From: an uncultured Spirochaetales bacterium
GTDB taxonomy: Bacteria; Spirochaetota; Spirochaetia; Sphaerochaetales; Sphaerochaetaceae
Assembly: GCA_944390045.1 (NCBI GenBank)
Contig: CALXOO010000010.1
Span: forward strand, 1-54,642
DNA length: 54,642 nucleotides
Reading direction: 5' to 3'
Part shown: in pieces, positions 16,950-24,432 of the stretch
Position numbering within the stretch: position 1 is the first letter of the stretch
Layout: each line of letters opens with the position of its first letter
The notes under the pieces: model-generated
Databases searched by the model: none
The model's input: only the letters and a program-made list of their open reading frames with translations
Told to the model about the DNA's origin: nothing
Translations under genes and position numbers: made by a program

Positions 16950-18310
16950 GAAAAGTCCTTGTTTTACTGCTTCTGATCCTGACGTTATCTTCTCCCGTTT
17001 TTTGTGAAACCACCTGGTTTTCACCATATAGCGCATCTTTTGCCGTGGATTTGAAAAACGGTACCAGCAATGGTGAGCGACTTGAAGGTACTAATTCAGG
17101 AATTTATCTTGATCAAGACGCTCCGATCGAAGGCGCAGACTATAATGAGTCGAATATGATTGGCACCATTGGCATAACGAATGGCGGCAATCCCCTGACG
17201 CAAGGTACTACTTACACAGTGGCATTCAACTTTGATGACACTGACTGGACATATATTTCTCAGTCTGACAGGTCATTGCAGATACCGTTTGGAATTGACA
17301 TCGTAACAAGGTACAGAATAAGGCACTATAATGATTGGGGGGGCTTATACGATGAGGAAGTTTATGAGGATCATACTTATCGGGTGAATAATGAAAATTT
17401 TCTTGAGTTGGGTTATGGAAAAAATGGGGCGCTTGGTAATTCTGGCAATGTTTATTACACAATAGATACAACTAAAATTGATCCGGATGACAATTGGCGG
17501 CGTTATTCACATTTGTTGGGATGGGAAAATACGCTGGTAGGTATCTGGGTGGATATTATCCTGATCCTTCAGGTGAACCCTGCGAACACATATGAAGGCA
17601 TGTTCCAAATTGGCGCGGCCGATGACTATATGGCATCCTTTGATGTTGAAGTCAACGGGACAAATTATCCTGTTGTAATGACAGGAGTGTATGGGGAAGG
17701 CCCTTATTCAGGCAGCGGGAGTGTGCTGTTCACTGTAACGCCTGACGCGAATGCCTACAGACTGAACATTTCTGAGCTGCTGAATAGCACAGAAGGTATT
17801 GAGATTGGTACTTATTATTATACAGCAGAAGCTGATACAGATGGGATAGTAAATGGTAATAAAATAAGCAGCAGGGACAATGTCTTAGAATATATGCCGA
17901 GAGCCTATGCGGTTTTCGCCTCTGCATCTGATGATCCGGTTAACGGAAGTGGAAATAGCTTTGTCATGATGCATGACGATGTCGCAGATAATGCGACTCT
18001 CAATTCCAGGAATGGATTCAATTTTTTAGTACGGATTGTGAGCACTGCACCCGAAACTGATAAAATTCCGAATGGTACCTATGAGGAGTTATATGATGGA
18101 ACAGATGTTGTTGGAAGTGTGATCCCCGTGGATAAGGCCTTGCGTTATGAGACAATGATAGGCAATACTCCGACATTCAATTACTATGATCAGGGCAGAA
18201 TTCTGATCACTTGTTATGATGATGATAATAAAGCCATTAACGAGAACTTGAATCTGGTTGAAGGCAGTTACTCTTCCACGATTTACCTGCACTTCATAAG
18301 TGAGAAGTGA
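16946..18310 (+). CDS. Quartet 2, protein D: large two-domain secreted protein
   Basis: 454 aa, signal peptide MRKVLVLLLLILTLSSPVFC. Blocks shared with the other D proteins: LQIPFGIDIVTRY, GIWVDIILILQV, AADDYMASFDVEV, PVVMTGVYG, GSVLFTV, AYAVFASASDDPV, and the tail EGSYSSTIYLHFISEK. It is longer than its relatives by an acidic Tyr-rich insert in the first half. Its stop codon lies three bases from the stop of the convergent quartet 3 D gene, leaving no space for a separate terminator. Confidence 0.7.
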   Translation: MRKVLVLLLLILTLSSPVFCETTWFSPYSASFAVDLKNGTSNGERLEGTNSGIYLDQDAPIEGADYNESNMIGTIGITNGGNPLTQGTTYTVAFNFDDTDWTYISQSDRSLQIPFGIDIVTRYRIRHYNDWGGLYDEEVYEDHTYRVNNENFLELGYGKNGALGNSGNVYYTIDTTKIDPDDNWRRYSHLLGWENTLVGIWVDIILILQVNPANTYEGMFQIGAADDYMASFDVEVNGTNYPVVMTGVYGEGPYSGSGSVLFTVTPDANAYRLNISELLNSTEGIEIGTYYYTAEADTDGIVNGNKISSRDNVLEYMPRAYAVFASASDDPVNGSGNSFVMMHDDVADNATLNSRNGFNFLVRIVSTAPETDKIPNGTYEELYDGTDVVGSVIPVDKALRYETMIGNTPTFNYYDQGRILITCYDDDNKAINENLNLVEGSYSSTIYLHFISEK

Positions 18311-18313
18311 CGG

Positions 18314-19396
18314 CTATTTTTTAGAAACGACATGCAGATAGATATCTGACGAGTAATATCCGGCGGCAAGGCTGCCGGGTATTTTATTATCACCTATGTT
18401 TATTTCGATTGTTCCGCTGTCAGAGTAGGTGACAGCAGTTGTGCCATTGGGCAGCCTGTCTGTCGTGGTCTGTGTCGGAGACATTTCTGAGTTTCCCAGG
18501 ATGAATGTCCCGCTGAACGGTGTGCTCTTGCCTGAGGACGAATCTATTTCCACGATGTAGTTGAATGAACTGTCAGGGTTTTCTGTGTTTGTCATCGTGA
18601 ACAGCTGACCATCCGGATCATCAAAGGACTCAGAGCTGGATGCGAAGATGAAATACGGCGACTGTGCGTCTGCTCCATACAGGGTGATGGTGGTGAACTC
18701 ATAACTGGCCACTGGAATTGAAACTCCGCCAAGCAGATTCTCGATGGAAATGCTTTTTGCTGCGGAATCAGGAATGACAGTGAAGATCAGGGTGTCATCA
18801 ATGGGCTGGGAGTTGAAGTATCCGGAAGACAGGATCGTGTATGTGCTTTCCTGCGAGGAGACAGTGAACATGGCAATATAGTCATCTGCATTACCCGCGC
18901 CAGTAAACAGCGACTGGTCTGCACCGCTTGCAGCATCTGGTATGATCAGATAGATATCCAGTACGAAATATGCAGGGCTGAGTCCGCCCGACATGAAAGC
19001 ATTCTCCTCGTTCAGTGTCAGTGAACCGCTGACCTGTTCCCCGTTGTCTTTGTAGCCGATGCTGTTGTTCGCCACGAAGGATTCTGTTCCATCTTCCCCT
19101 ATGGCCCTGACATTGATGTCAAGCCCGTATGGCACCATCATTGAAGGATCAGAAGAACTTGTGTAGAACCAGGATGAGGCATTCTCAATGGTGACTTCCA
19201 TCCCTTGGCTGTATTCAAGCCAGAGCTGAGCGATGAGCGTATTGTCGCTGGTATTAGATGAATTGTAGTAAATTCCGTTCGAAAGATTGACATTTGTGCT
19301 TGCATCAGCCCTGATCAGCCAGCTCTGTTCCTGTGCATACAGTGCAGACTGGAGCAGGGTGAGGGCGATGGCCAGAAACAGAATAAGCCTCTTCAT
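18314..19396 (-). CDS. Quartet 3, protein D: large two-domain secreted protein
   Basis: 360 aa, signal peptide MKRLILFLAIALTLLQSALYA. It is the shortest of the three D proteins, but keeps MMVPYGLDINVR, FVLDIYLIIPDA, NADDYIAMFTVS, TILSSGYFN, DTLIFTV, YFIFASSSESF, DSGTIEI and the tail AAGYYSSDIYLHVVSKK. The ATG directly abuts the stop of protein C. Converges on quartet 2. Confidence 0.7.
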   Translation of the reverse strand: MKRLILFLAIALTLLQSALYAQEQSWLIRADASTNVNLSNGIYYNSSNTSDNTLIAQLWLEYSQGMEVTIENASSWFYTSSSDPSMMVPYGLDINVRAIGEDGTESFVANNSIGYKDNGEQVSGSLTLNEENAFMSGGLSPAYFVLDIYLIIPDAASGADQSLFTGAGNADDYIAMFTVSSQESTYTILSSGYFNSQPIDDTLIFTVIPDSAAKSISIENLLGGVSIPVASYEFTTITLYGADAQSPYFIFASSSESFDDPDGQLFTMTNTENPDSSFNYIVEIDSSSGKSTPFSGTFILGNSEMSPTQTTTDRLPNGTTAVTYSDSGTIEINIGDNKIPGSLAAGYYSSDIYLHVVSKK

Positions 19397-19942
19397 TTAC
19401 ATGGCCCCCTGTATCGAGATCGTCACTGTTGCTGAGTAGTCCCCGTCGGGATACTCAGATGATGCTACTGCACTGTCCTCGGGCAGCCTGAACTTGATTA
19501 TTCCTCCCTGATCCAGAGTCCCGGTCGTTGAGGTAAGCTCATGTGTGGATGTCTTGCCGGAACTTATCGTGAACTCATCACCGCTCATGCCACTGTCCTG
19601 ATCAAAAATCAGCAGGTACTCAAGTTGCGTGCCGGTTGTATCAGTATTCACCATGTTTCCAGCTTCGATGGTCAGAGTGACCGTGCTGCCATTACTTGCT
19701 GCATGCCAGGTTGCTATGGCTCTTCCGCTGCCGCTGCTGACATCTTCACCCAGAAGATCAAAGTCCATTCCGGCATCCACTGATGATTCCATGGGGCTCA
19801 CCTCAATCGATGCAGTCTGATTGAAAAAGCCCCCGATTTGAAGCTTCTGCGTCGCCTTGCTGACATATTCAGCATCAGCTGCATTGCAAGCCGGCAGCCA
19901 ACAGAATGCTGAAATGAGAGTAATCAACAGGAGTCTGAGCAT
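19397..19942 (-). CDS. Quartet 3, protein C: secreted beta-sandwich subunit
   Basis: 181 aa, signal peptide MLRLLLITLISAFCWLPACNA. Shared C-type block GRAIATWHAASNGSTVTLTIE and tail YPDGDYSATVTISIQGAM. It is shorter than the C proteins of quartets 1 and 2 in the second half. One base separates it from the stop of protein B; protein D follows without a gap. Confidence 0.7.
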   Translation of the reverse strand: MLRLLLITLISAFCWLPACNAADAEYVSKATQKLQIGGFFNQTASIEVSPMESSVDAGMDFDLLGEDVSSGSGRAIATWHAASNGSTVTLTIEAGNMVNTDTTGTQLEYLLIFDQDSGMSGDEFTISSGKTSTHELTSTTGTLDQGGIIKFRLPEDSAVASSEYPDGDYSATVTISIQGAM

Positions 19943-19943
19943 A

Positions 19944-20591
19944 TCAGTCAGCCTCCTGCGTGATTGTTATTGTGTATTTCAGTTTGTATTCTGCACCGCT
20001 GTTGAACTCCTCGAGGAACTGTTTTCTGTTGTTTTCAGATCCGCCGAAGGCAATGCTTCCTGTCACTCTGAATTCAAGCTCGTCTCCTTCGCTAAAGCTG
20101 GGGCCCTGGGAAAGTGCATTTTTGTAAATGCGGGTATCTCCTCCATCATATGTGTTTGTGTTTCCCTCACCCTGCACCTTGATTCCGTTTTTGTAATACT
20201 CTGATACCAGCTCCAGTGATGAAACATAACTATTCTGTGCAGAGGATGATGTGCTGGTATCCAGAGTGAAATTTGATGTATCGATTTTCACGGTAAGATC
20301 AGTATCTGTTGATTTTGTGAATATGCTCAGCTGGAATAATTCAGTGTATTCACCGCCGTTGCTAGGTTTTACCTTTATGCTGTCAGCAATAAGGTTGAAT
20401 GTGTCTCCTGAGCTGATCAGCCTGTCGCCTTCGCCTGCGGCATCATAGATGTTTGTCAGGACTATCCTGGGGGGCTCTGTCTTCTGTTCCGATCCATTCT
20501 TGTGTGCGGTTATTGTGAATGTCGAGCTGTCGGAGGCAGAAACCAGCACACAGGCCAGAAGCATGAGTATGACAATGGCTGTTCTTTTCAT
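19944..20591 (-). CDS. Quartet 3, protein B: secreted beta-sandwich subunit
   Basis: 215 aa, signal peptide MKRTAIVILMLLACVLVSA. Position two of the quartet, with a SS-TFTITA start and a EYTELFQLSIFTKSTDTDLTV block where the other B proteins have their FTIVY/FRISY block. Tail YKLKYTITITQEAD. Sequence similarity to the other B proteins is weak, so orthology rests on order and the central block. ATGA overlap with protein A. Confidence 0.65.
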   Translation of the reverse strand: MKRTAIVILMLLACVLVSASDSSTFTITAHKNGSEQKTEPPRIVLTNIYDAAGEGDRLISSGDTFNLIADSIKVKPSNGGEYTELFQLSIFTKSTDTDLTVKIDTSNFTLDTSTSSSAQNSYVSSLELVSEYYKNGIKVQGEGNTNTYDGGDTRIYKNALSQGPSFSEGDELEFRVTGSIAFGGSENNRKQFLEEFNSGAEYKLKYTITITQEAD

Positions 20592-21118
20592 GGGACTGTC
20601 ACCTCCACTGTCACTGTTGAACTGTAAAGTCCTTCTCCCAGCGCTGCCAGGGTCTCAGGCTGGAAGGTGTACTCTATTGCGTACTGCTGGCGTTCTCCTG
20701 TCTCAACATCGCTGAATGTCGTTGACCATTGCTCGGTGGCGGAGACTGTCCCTGAATAATGTTTCTCAGTATCGGAAGTATGACTTATCGAGACTTCATA
20801 GCCGAATGAAGTGCTTCCACCGGAAAATGGACTGAAGCTGATGCTCACTGTCGGTGTTTTTCCTGCTGTCACGTTGAGGTAATACTCCGGACTTGATCCT
20901 GAGGCCAGATCAGCTGTGCTCCAGGTGATATCCTCTGTGCCCGGATCCGTAAGCGTATCCTTCTCCTTGGCGAAGTAGACTTCCGCCTTTGTACCGGAAG
21001 CTGAGGATGATATCTGATAGTAGAATGTGGTTTCGCTGCTTTCAGCGGACAGACTGACAGGAATGGCCGCAGCCACAAGCAGCATTATAATCCAAAACGC
21101 CATCCTGCATCTTCGCAC
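20588..21118 (-). CDS. Quartet 3, protein A: secreted beta-sandwich subunit
   Basis: The frame is open to 21148. GTG at 21118 is preferred: AGGGA lies just upstream, and translation then starts with a basic n-region (RRCR) followed by a hydrophobic core (AFWIIMLLVAAAIPVSLSA). Mature part about 150 aa; it aligns with quartet 2 protein A in FYYQISSS, a TPTVSISFSPF strand and YAIEYTFQPETLAAL, with tail GEGLYSSTVTVEVTVP. An ATG at 21103 is a possible alternative. Confidence 0.65.
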   Translation of the reverse strand: MRRCRMAFWIIMLLVAAAIPVSLSAESSETTFYYQISSSASGTKAEVYFAKEKDTLTDPGTEDITWSTADLASGSSPEYYLNVTAGKTPTVSISFSPFSGGSTSFGYEVSISHTSDTEKHYSGTVSATEQWSTTFSDVETGERQQYAIEYTFQPETLAALGEGLYSSTVTVEVTVP

Positions 21119-21188
21119 TTTTCCCTGAAACCTTCCGACAGGAATCACATTAATTCCTATTCAGAAGAATTATGATGCCTCTTATTGC

Positions 21189-21216
21189 ATTATTCCGTTA
21201 TCCGGATGCTGGTCAA
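21189..21216 (-). promoter_or_regulatory. Promoter of quartet 3
   Basis: On the minus strand TTGACC (21216-21211), 16 bases, AATAAT (21194-21189). The -35 overlaps the stop codon of the upstream permease gene. All three quartets thus have their own promoter with the same 16-base spacer. Confidence 0.5.
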
Positions 21217-22544
21217 ACCTTTTTACTGTCCCCTGTGTCCGGTTTCTCCTTCGGAAGTGTCAGGTTAAGAATGATGGCCACCAGAGTCGCTATGACGACA
21301 GGGGAGGAGGCGAAGACCATCGTGACCCACTGCGGAAACTGTGAGAGGGACTCGCTTACCTGGCTGACTCCCATTCCCAGTGCCGCAGAGAGGCCTACTA
21401 TTGATGTGTTGCGGTAGCTCATCGGCTGCATCGCGACAAGCTTCATCCCTGTCATCGCGATTGAGGCGAAGACACTCACAGTGGCACCTCCGAGCACGCA
21501 CTGCGGTATCGTCGTCAGCAGGGCTGAGAACTTGGGAATGAGACCTGCGGCAAGCAGCATCACCGCCGTGAGGGACAGCACCCTGCGGTTAACGACTTTT
21601 GTGGATGAGACTATTCCGACATTCTGCGAGTAGGTCGCATTCGGCAGTCCTCCGAACAGGGAGGACAGAATGTTTGTGATCCCGAATCCGATTATCCCTC
21701 CGCGCAGCTCGTCTCCGGTGGGTTCCCTGTCCAGTGCACCCACAGTCGTCGCCGACATGTCACCGATCGCCTGAACGGCGTTGATTGCGAAGAGCACCGA
21801 GATGGCCAGGGTCGAAGAGAACTCGAACTCTATTCCGAACGGTGCCAGCTGCGGCAGGGAGAAGTATCCTGCTCCGGCCACGGCCGACAGGTCGACCATG
21901 CCGAAGAAGATGGAGACTATGTATCCTGCGATTATGCCAAGCAGGATCGAGGCGAGTTTGAGCATCCCGCGTCCGAAATGGTTGAGCACGGTGACGCAGA
22001 CCAGTGTGAAGATGGCCACAATCCAGTTCTGCCAGCTTCCGAATGCCGGTGAGCCGCTGCCGCCTGCCATGTATGTGATGGCGGTGGGGTAGAGCGAGAG
22101 TCCTATCGTGAAGACGACAGTGCCTGTGATCAGCGGGGGAAATAGTTTCTGAATCCGTTTGGCGAAGAGTCCTATGACTGTCGCGACAAGCCCTCCGATA
22201 AGCTGTGCACCGAAGATCTGCGCGATTCCGAACTGCGTGGCTATGCTCTGCATTGTGGCCAGATAGGCGAAGCTCACGCCCATGATTACCGGCAGCCTTG
22301 CACCGCAGAGCCTTGTGATGCCGAAAAGCTGAAGCAGAGTCGAGACGGCGGCACAGACCAGTGAGGACTGGATCAGCAGGATGCGCGATGCGGCATCCAG
22401 GCCGGCGACCTGCGAGACAATTATCGCGGGAGTGACGCAGCCGACAATCATCGCGACCAGGTGCTGGAGTGCAAGCGGGAATGAACAGTACAGCGGCGGC
22501 AGACGTCCATCCATCTCATACAGAAGGTTTCTCTCTTCGCTCAT
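21213..22544 (-). CDS. Nucleobase:cation symporter-2 (xanthine/uracil-type permease)
   Basis: 443 aa with about 12-14 hydrophobic segments. The NCS2 signature region is NATYSQNVGIVSSTKVVNRR, and a conserved acidic helix NAVQAIGDMSATTVGAL precedes it. Members import xanthine, uric acid or uracil with protons or sodium. Adenosine deaminase, 3 kb away, fits a purine salvage interest. A TATAAT on the minus strand lies only seven bases before the ATG and no Shine-Dalgarno is present, so the message is probably leaderless. Confidence 0.9.
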   Translation of the reverse strand: MSEERNLLYEMDGRLPPLYCSFPLALQHLVAMIVGCVTPAIIVSQVAGLDAASRILLIQSSLVCAAVSTLLQLFGITRLCGARLPVIMGVSFAYLATMQSIATQFGIAQIFGAQLIGGLVATVIGLFAKRIQKLFPPLITGTVVFTIGLSLYPTAITYMAGGSGSPAFGSWQNWIVAIFTLVCVTVLNHFGRGMLKLASILLGIIAGYIVSIFFGMVDLSAVAGAGYFSLPQLAPFGIEFEFSSTLAISVLFAINAVQAIGDMSATTVGALDREPTGDELRGGIIGFGITNILSSLFGGLPNATYSQNVGIVSSTKVVNRRVLSLTAVMLLAAGLIPKFSALLTTIPQCVLGGATVSVFASIAMTGMKLVAMQPMSYRNTSIVGLSAALGMGVSQVSESLSQFPQWVTMVFASSPVVIATLVAIILNLTLPKEKPDTGDSKKV

Positions 22545-22551
22545 GAGTGTG

Positions 22552-22557
22552 ATTATA
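22552..22557 (-). promoter_or_regulatory. -10 element of the permease gene, leaderless start
   Basis: TATAAT on the minus strand, seven bases before the ATG at 22544, would place the transcription start at or next to the start codon. No convincing -35 is visible at 16-18 bases. Confidence 0.5.
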
Positions 22558-22630
22558 ACACGGCAGTCAGCAATATTTTTTACACAACTGTCCCGCTTTT
22601 CTCCGACTGTATGGCAGGAGGAAAGCCTAT

Positions 22631-23527
22631 ATGAGTAAGAATAGCAGGACAGGTCCAGCCCTCAGGGCATCCGCAAGTGAGATCAGGCGCTTCATCCGCC
22701 GCCTGTCTCCCATGGAGAACAGACTCTTCACCGCCATGGCCGAGGACAACCCTCCCTTCATCCAGAGGATCATCAGGACCATCCTTGATGATGACTCTCT
22801 TGTCGTGACCAGTGTCACTGTCGAGCATGTCTTCTCCGCTTCCCGCACCCTGGACGGTCAGGATGCCCATGGTGCCAGAGTGGATGTGCTTGCCCGGGAT
22901 GAGAATGGTGACAACTACTGCATTGAGGTCCAGTGCTATGAGGATGACATCGCACACCGTGGTGCCTTCTATCTGGCTCACATGTTCACCCGCATGCTGG
23001 AGCCGGGCAGTCAGTACACTGACATCAGGAAGGCCTGTGTCATCTGGATTGTGGATGAGGATATCTTTGATAAAGGACAGGTGCTGTACAGGTTCAGCGG
23101 GATGTATGATCCTTATGCAGGGCTGCATATCAGCAACGGGATGCACATGATAGTATTCAATGCGGCACTTGCAGGGCAGAAGGAACCTGAGAGCCCGCTT
23201 GGAAAGCTGGGATCTGACTTCATGGCAACAAACTCACAGATGATGTGCTATGATGAGTTCAGGAAGACGTATCACAAGATAACGGAGACACCCGAGGGGG
23301 AGGTCAAGATGGGAAGAGTATTCAAGGAGTTTGAGGAGCTGTGCGTGGCCAGAGGCAGAGCAACAGGACGGACAGAGGGGCGTGCTGAAGGAAAAGACGA
23401 GCAGACAGAGCTGATTGTCACCAACATGCTCAGACGCGGCTATTCCAGCGCAGAGATAAGCCTTTGCACAGGAGTCGGTACTGACAAGGTGGCCTTCATA
23501 GCCAGGAACGCAGGGATTTCCATCTGA
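22631..23527 (+). CDS. Rpn-family PD-(D/E)XK nuclease (RpnL-type toxin), copy 1
   Basis: 298 aa. The nuclease core shows RVDVLARDENG (D85) and CIEVQC (E99, Q101), the D...ExQ arrangement of the Rpn/transposase_31 group. The C-terminal part starts at Met227 and contains four-residue repeats (TGRTEGRAEG) and a small terminal domain of about 45 residues. In E. coli, Rpn proteins are reported as toxin-antitoxin and anti-phage systems in which the C-terminal domain, translated separately from inside the gene, inhibits the full-length toxin. The first 680 bases are identical to copy 2 apart from one silent change at codon 4; the tail differs. AGGAGG precedes the ATG. Confidence 0.9.
   Translation: MSKNSRTGPALRASASEIRRFIRRLSPMENRLFTAMAEDNPPFIQRIIRTILDDDSLVVTSVTVEHVFSASRTLDGQDAHGARVDVLARDENGDNYCIEVQCYEDDIAHRGAFYLAHMFTRMLEPGSQYTDIRKACVIWIVDEDIFDKGQVLYRFSGMYDPYAGLHISNGMHMIVFNAALAGQKEPESPLGKLGSDFMATNSQMMCYDEFRKTYHKITETPEGEVKMGRVFKEFEELCVARGRATGRTEGRAEGKDEQTELIVTNMLRRGYSSAEISLCTGVGTDKVAFIARNAGISI
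23309..23527 (+). CDS. Intragenic C-terminal protein of Rpn copy 1 (RpnS-type antitoxin)
   Basis: An in-frame ATG at 23309 (MGRVFKEFEELC) is preceded at ideal distance by GGGGGAGG, a far stronger binding site than most internal Met codons have. The product, 72 aa, is helical with the TGRTEGRAEG repeats and the alpha-type end (LRRGYSSAEISLCTGVGTDK). By analogy with reported E. coli Rpn systems it would block the full-length nuclease. The same start and binding site recur in the stand-alone copies downstream, which supports real translation here. Confidence 0.65.
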   Translation: MGRVFKEFEELCVARGRATGRTEGRAEGKDEQTELIVTNMLRRGYSSAEISLCTGVGTDKVAFIARNAGISI

Positions 23528-23606
23528 CATGTAACCGCCATAGTCTTTGGACTAGTTCTTGAAGACATTTCGCAAGATAATGGAGACACCTGAGAGGTAA
23601 GCCAGG

Positions 23607-23849
23607 ATGGGAAGAGTATTCAAGGAGTTTGAGGAACTGTGCATGGCCAGAGGCAGGGCAGTTGGTTTTGCTGAGGGCTTTGCTGAGGGATTTGTTCAGG
23701 GATTTGCTGAGGGAAAAGACCAGAAGACAGAGCAGGTTATCACCAATATGCTCAGACGTGGCTATTCCAGCACAGAGATAAGCCTTTGCACAGGAGTCGG
23801 CACTGACAAGGTGGCCTTCATCGCCAGGAATGTGGGGATTTCCATCTGA
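23607..23849 (+). CDS. Stand-alone RpnS-like protein, alpha tail, copy 1
   Basis: 80 aa: MGRVFKEFEELCMARGRA, then F-A-E-G type repeats (four units), then the alpha-type end (LRRGYSSTEISLCTGVG). It has no nuclease domain. The 45 bases upstream are homologous to the equivalent part of the nuclease gene but end in a stop (TPER*), so the unit is a tandem duplicate of the gene's 3' quarter freed to be translated alone. AGAGG lies about ten bases upstream. The counterpart in copy 2 (40410-40628) has only two repeat units. Confidence 0.7.
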   Translation: MGRVFKEFEELCMARGRAVGFAEGFAEGFVQGFAEGKDQKTEQVITNMLRRGYSSTEISLCTGVGTDKVAFIARNVGISI

Positions 23850-23864
23850 CATGTAACCGCCATA

Positions 23865-23876
23865 GTCCATATGGAC
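23865..23876 (+). repeat. Palindrome between Rpn cassettes
   Basis: GTCCATATGGAC is a perfect 12-bp palindrome in the spacer between cassettes; the same sequence is at 40344-40355 and 40644-40655, and a degenerate form (AGTC TTTG GACT) at 23542-23553. It marks each cassette junction. Confidence 0.7.
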
Positions 23877-23935
23877 GGGTTCTGGAAGACATGTCGCAAG
23901 AGCCAAAAACGGTGACACCCGAGGGGGAGGTCAAG

Positions 23936-24184
23936 ATGGGAAGTGTATTCAAGGAATTTGAGGAGCTGTGCATCTCAAGAGGCAGGGCATTTTATTTTGC
24001 TGTGGGTTTTGCTGAGGGTCTGGCTGAAGCACGTGCTGAGAGAAGCAAACAGATTGAGCAGATTATCACCAACATGCTCAGGGATGGTCTTCCTCATGAG
24101 ACAATTGCCAGATACTGCGGCACCTCTGATGCCACGATAACCGCGATTGAGCAGAAGCTCAGGGCAGCAGACGGCCCCAGCTGA
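23936..24184 (+). CDS. Stand-alone RpnS-like protein, beta tail, copy 1
   Basis: 82 aa from the ATG with GGGGGAGG in front: MGSVFKEFEELC, repeats FAVGFAEGLAEARAE, then a different end (LRDGLPHETIARYCGTSDAT) that resembles the usual end of Rpn/transposase_31 proteins. The frame extends to 23891, but the internal start has the better binding site. The beta end is found only in the last cassette of each locus, next to the conserved downstream flank, so it is probably the original 3' end of the nuclease gene. Confidence 0.65.
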   Translation: MGSVFKEFEELCISRGRAFYFAVGFAEGLAEARAERSKQIEQIITNMLRDGLPHETIARYCGTSDATITAIEQKLRAADGPS

Positions 24185-24202
24185 GGTTTTAAGGGAAGGG
24201 AA

Positions 24203-24338
24203 TCAGATAAAGGCAAGATGGTCCCTTCCTTCCCCGTCTGTGAAATGCACAGGCTCAAGGGAGAAGAATCTTTGCGGTATCTCCTGAGATATGAAGAGGT
24301 CCGCTGTACCTGAGAAGACCAGCTTCCCGCCGCTCAGG
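24203..24338 (-). pseudogene. Duplicated 3' fragment of the ABC ATPase gene at 40932-41642
   Basis: The minus strand encodes the last ~45 residues of the iron/corrinoid ATPase (ending VHFTDGEGRDHLAFI and a TGA at 24203-24205), but nothing upstream. It was carried along with the Rpn block. Confidence 0.85.
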
Positions 24339-24361
24339 GTGGAAATCATTCAGATGCAATC

Positions 24362-24412
24362 TAAAACAAAAAGACCCGCACTCAGACCATGTAATAAGTC
24401 TGGACGCGGGTC
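24362..24412 (-). terminator. Intrinsic terminator of the ankyrin gene
   Basis: On the minus strand GACCCGC (24412-24406) pairs with GCGGGTC (24379-24373), with an inner GTCCAGAC/GTCTGAGT stem, and is followed by TTTTTGTTTT. A textbook terminator just after the ankyrin gene. Confidence 0.9.
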
Positions 24413-24432
24413 CTGCAATGTGCCAGCGGATC

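Larger units (their letters stand above)
22583..24338 (+). repeat. Direct duplicate (copy 1) of the Rpn block at 39351-41067
   Basis: From CACAACTGTCCCGC onward the sequence matches 39351-41067 nearly base for base through the nuclease gene, the following cassettes and the last 136 bases of an ABC ATPase gene. Identity ends abruptly after GCCGCTCAGG at 24338. The ATPase fragment is part of a whole gene only in copy 2, so copy 1 is the derived one. Length differs (1756 against 1717 bases), mainly by repeats in the cassettes. Confidence 0.9.

Noticed and set aside
11718..21118. Chaperone-usher pilus operon
   Set aside because: No usher (large outer-membrane barrel) or periplasmic chaperone is encoded among the quartets or elsewhere in the window; only the subunit-like tails are similar.
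22545..22600. Purine riboswitch in front of the xanthine-type permease
   Set aside because: The -10 element is seven bases from the start codon, leaving no leader for an aptamer.
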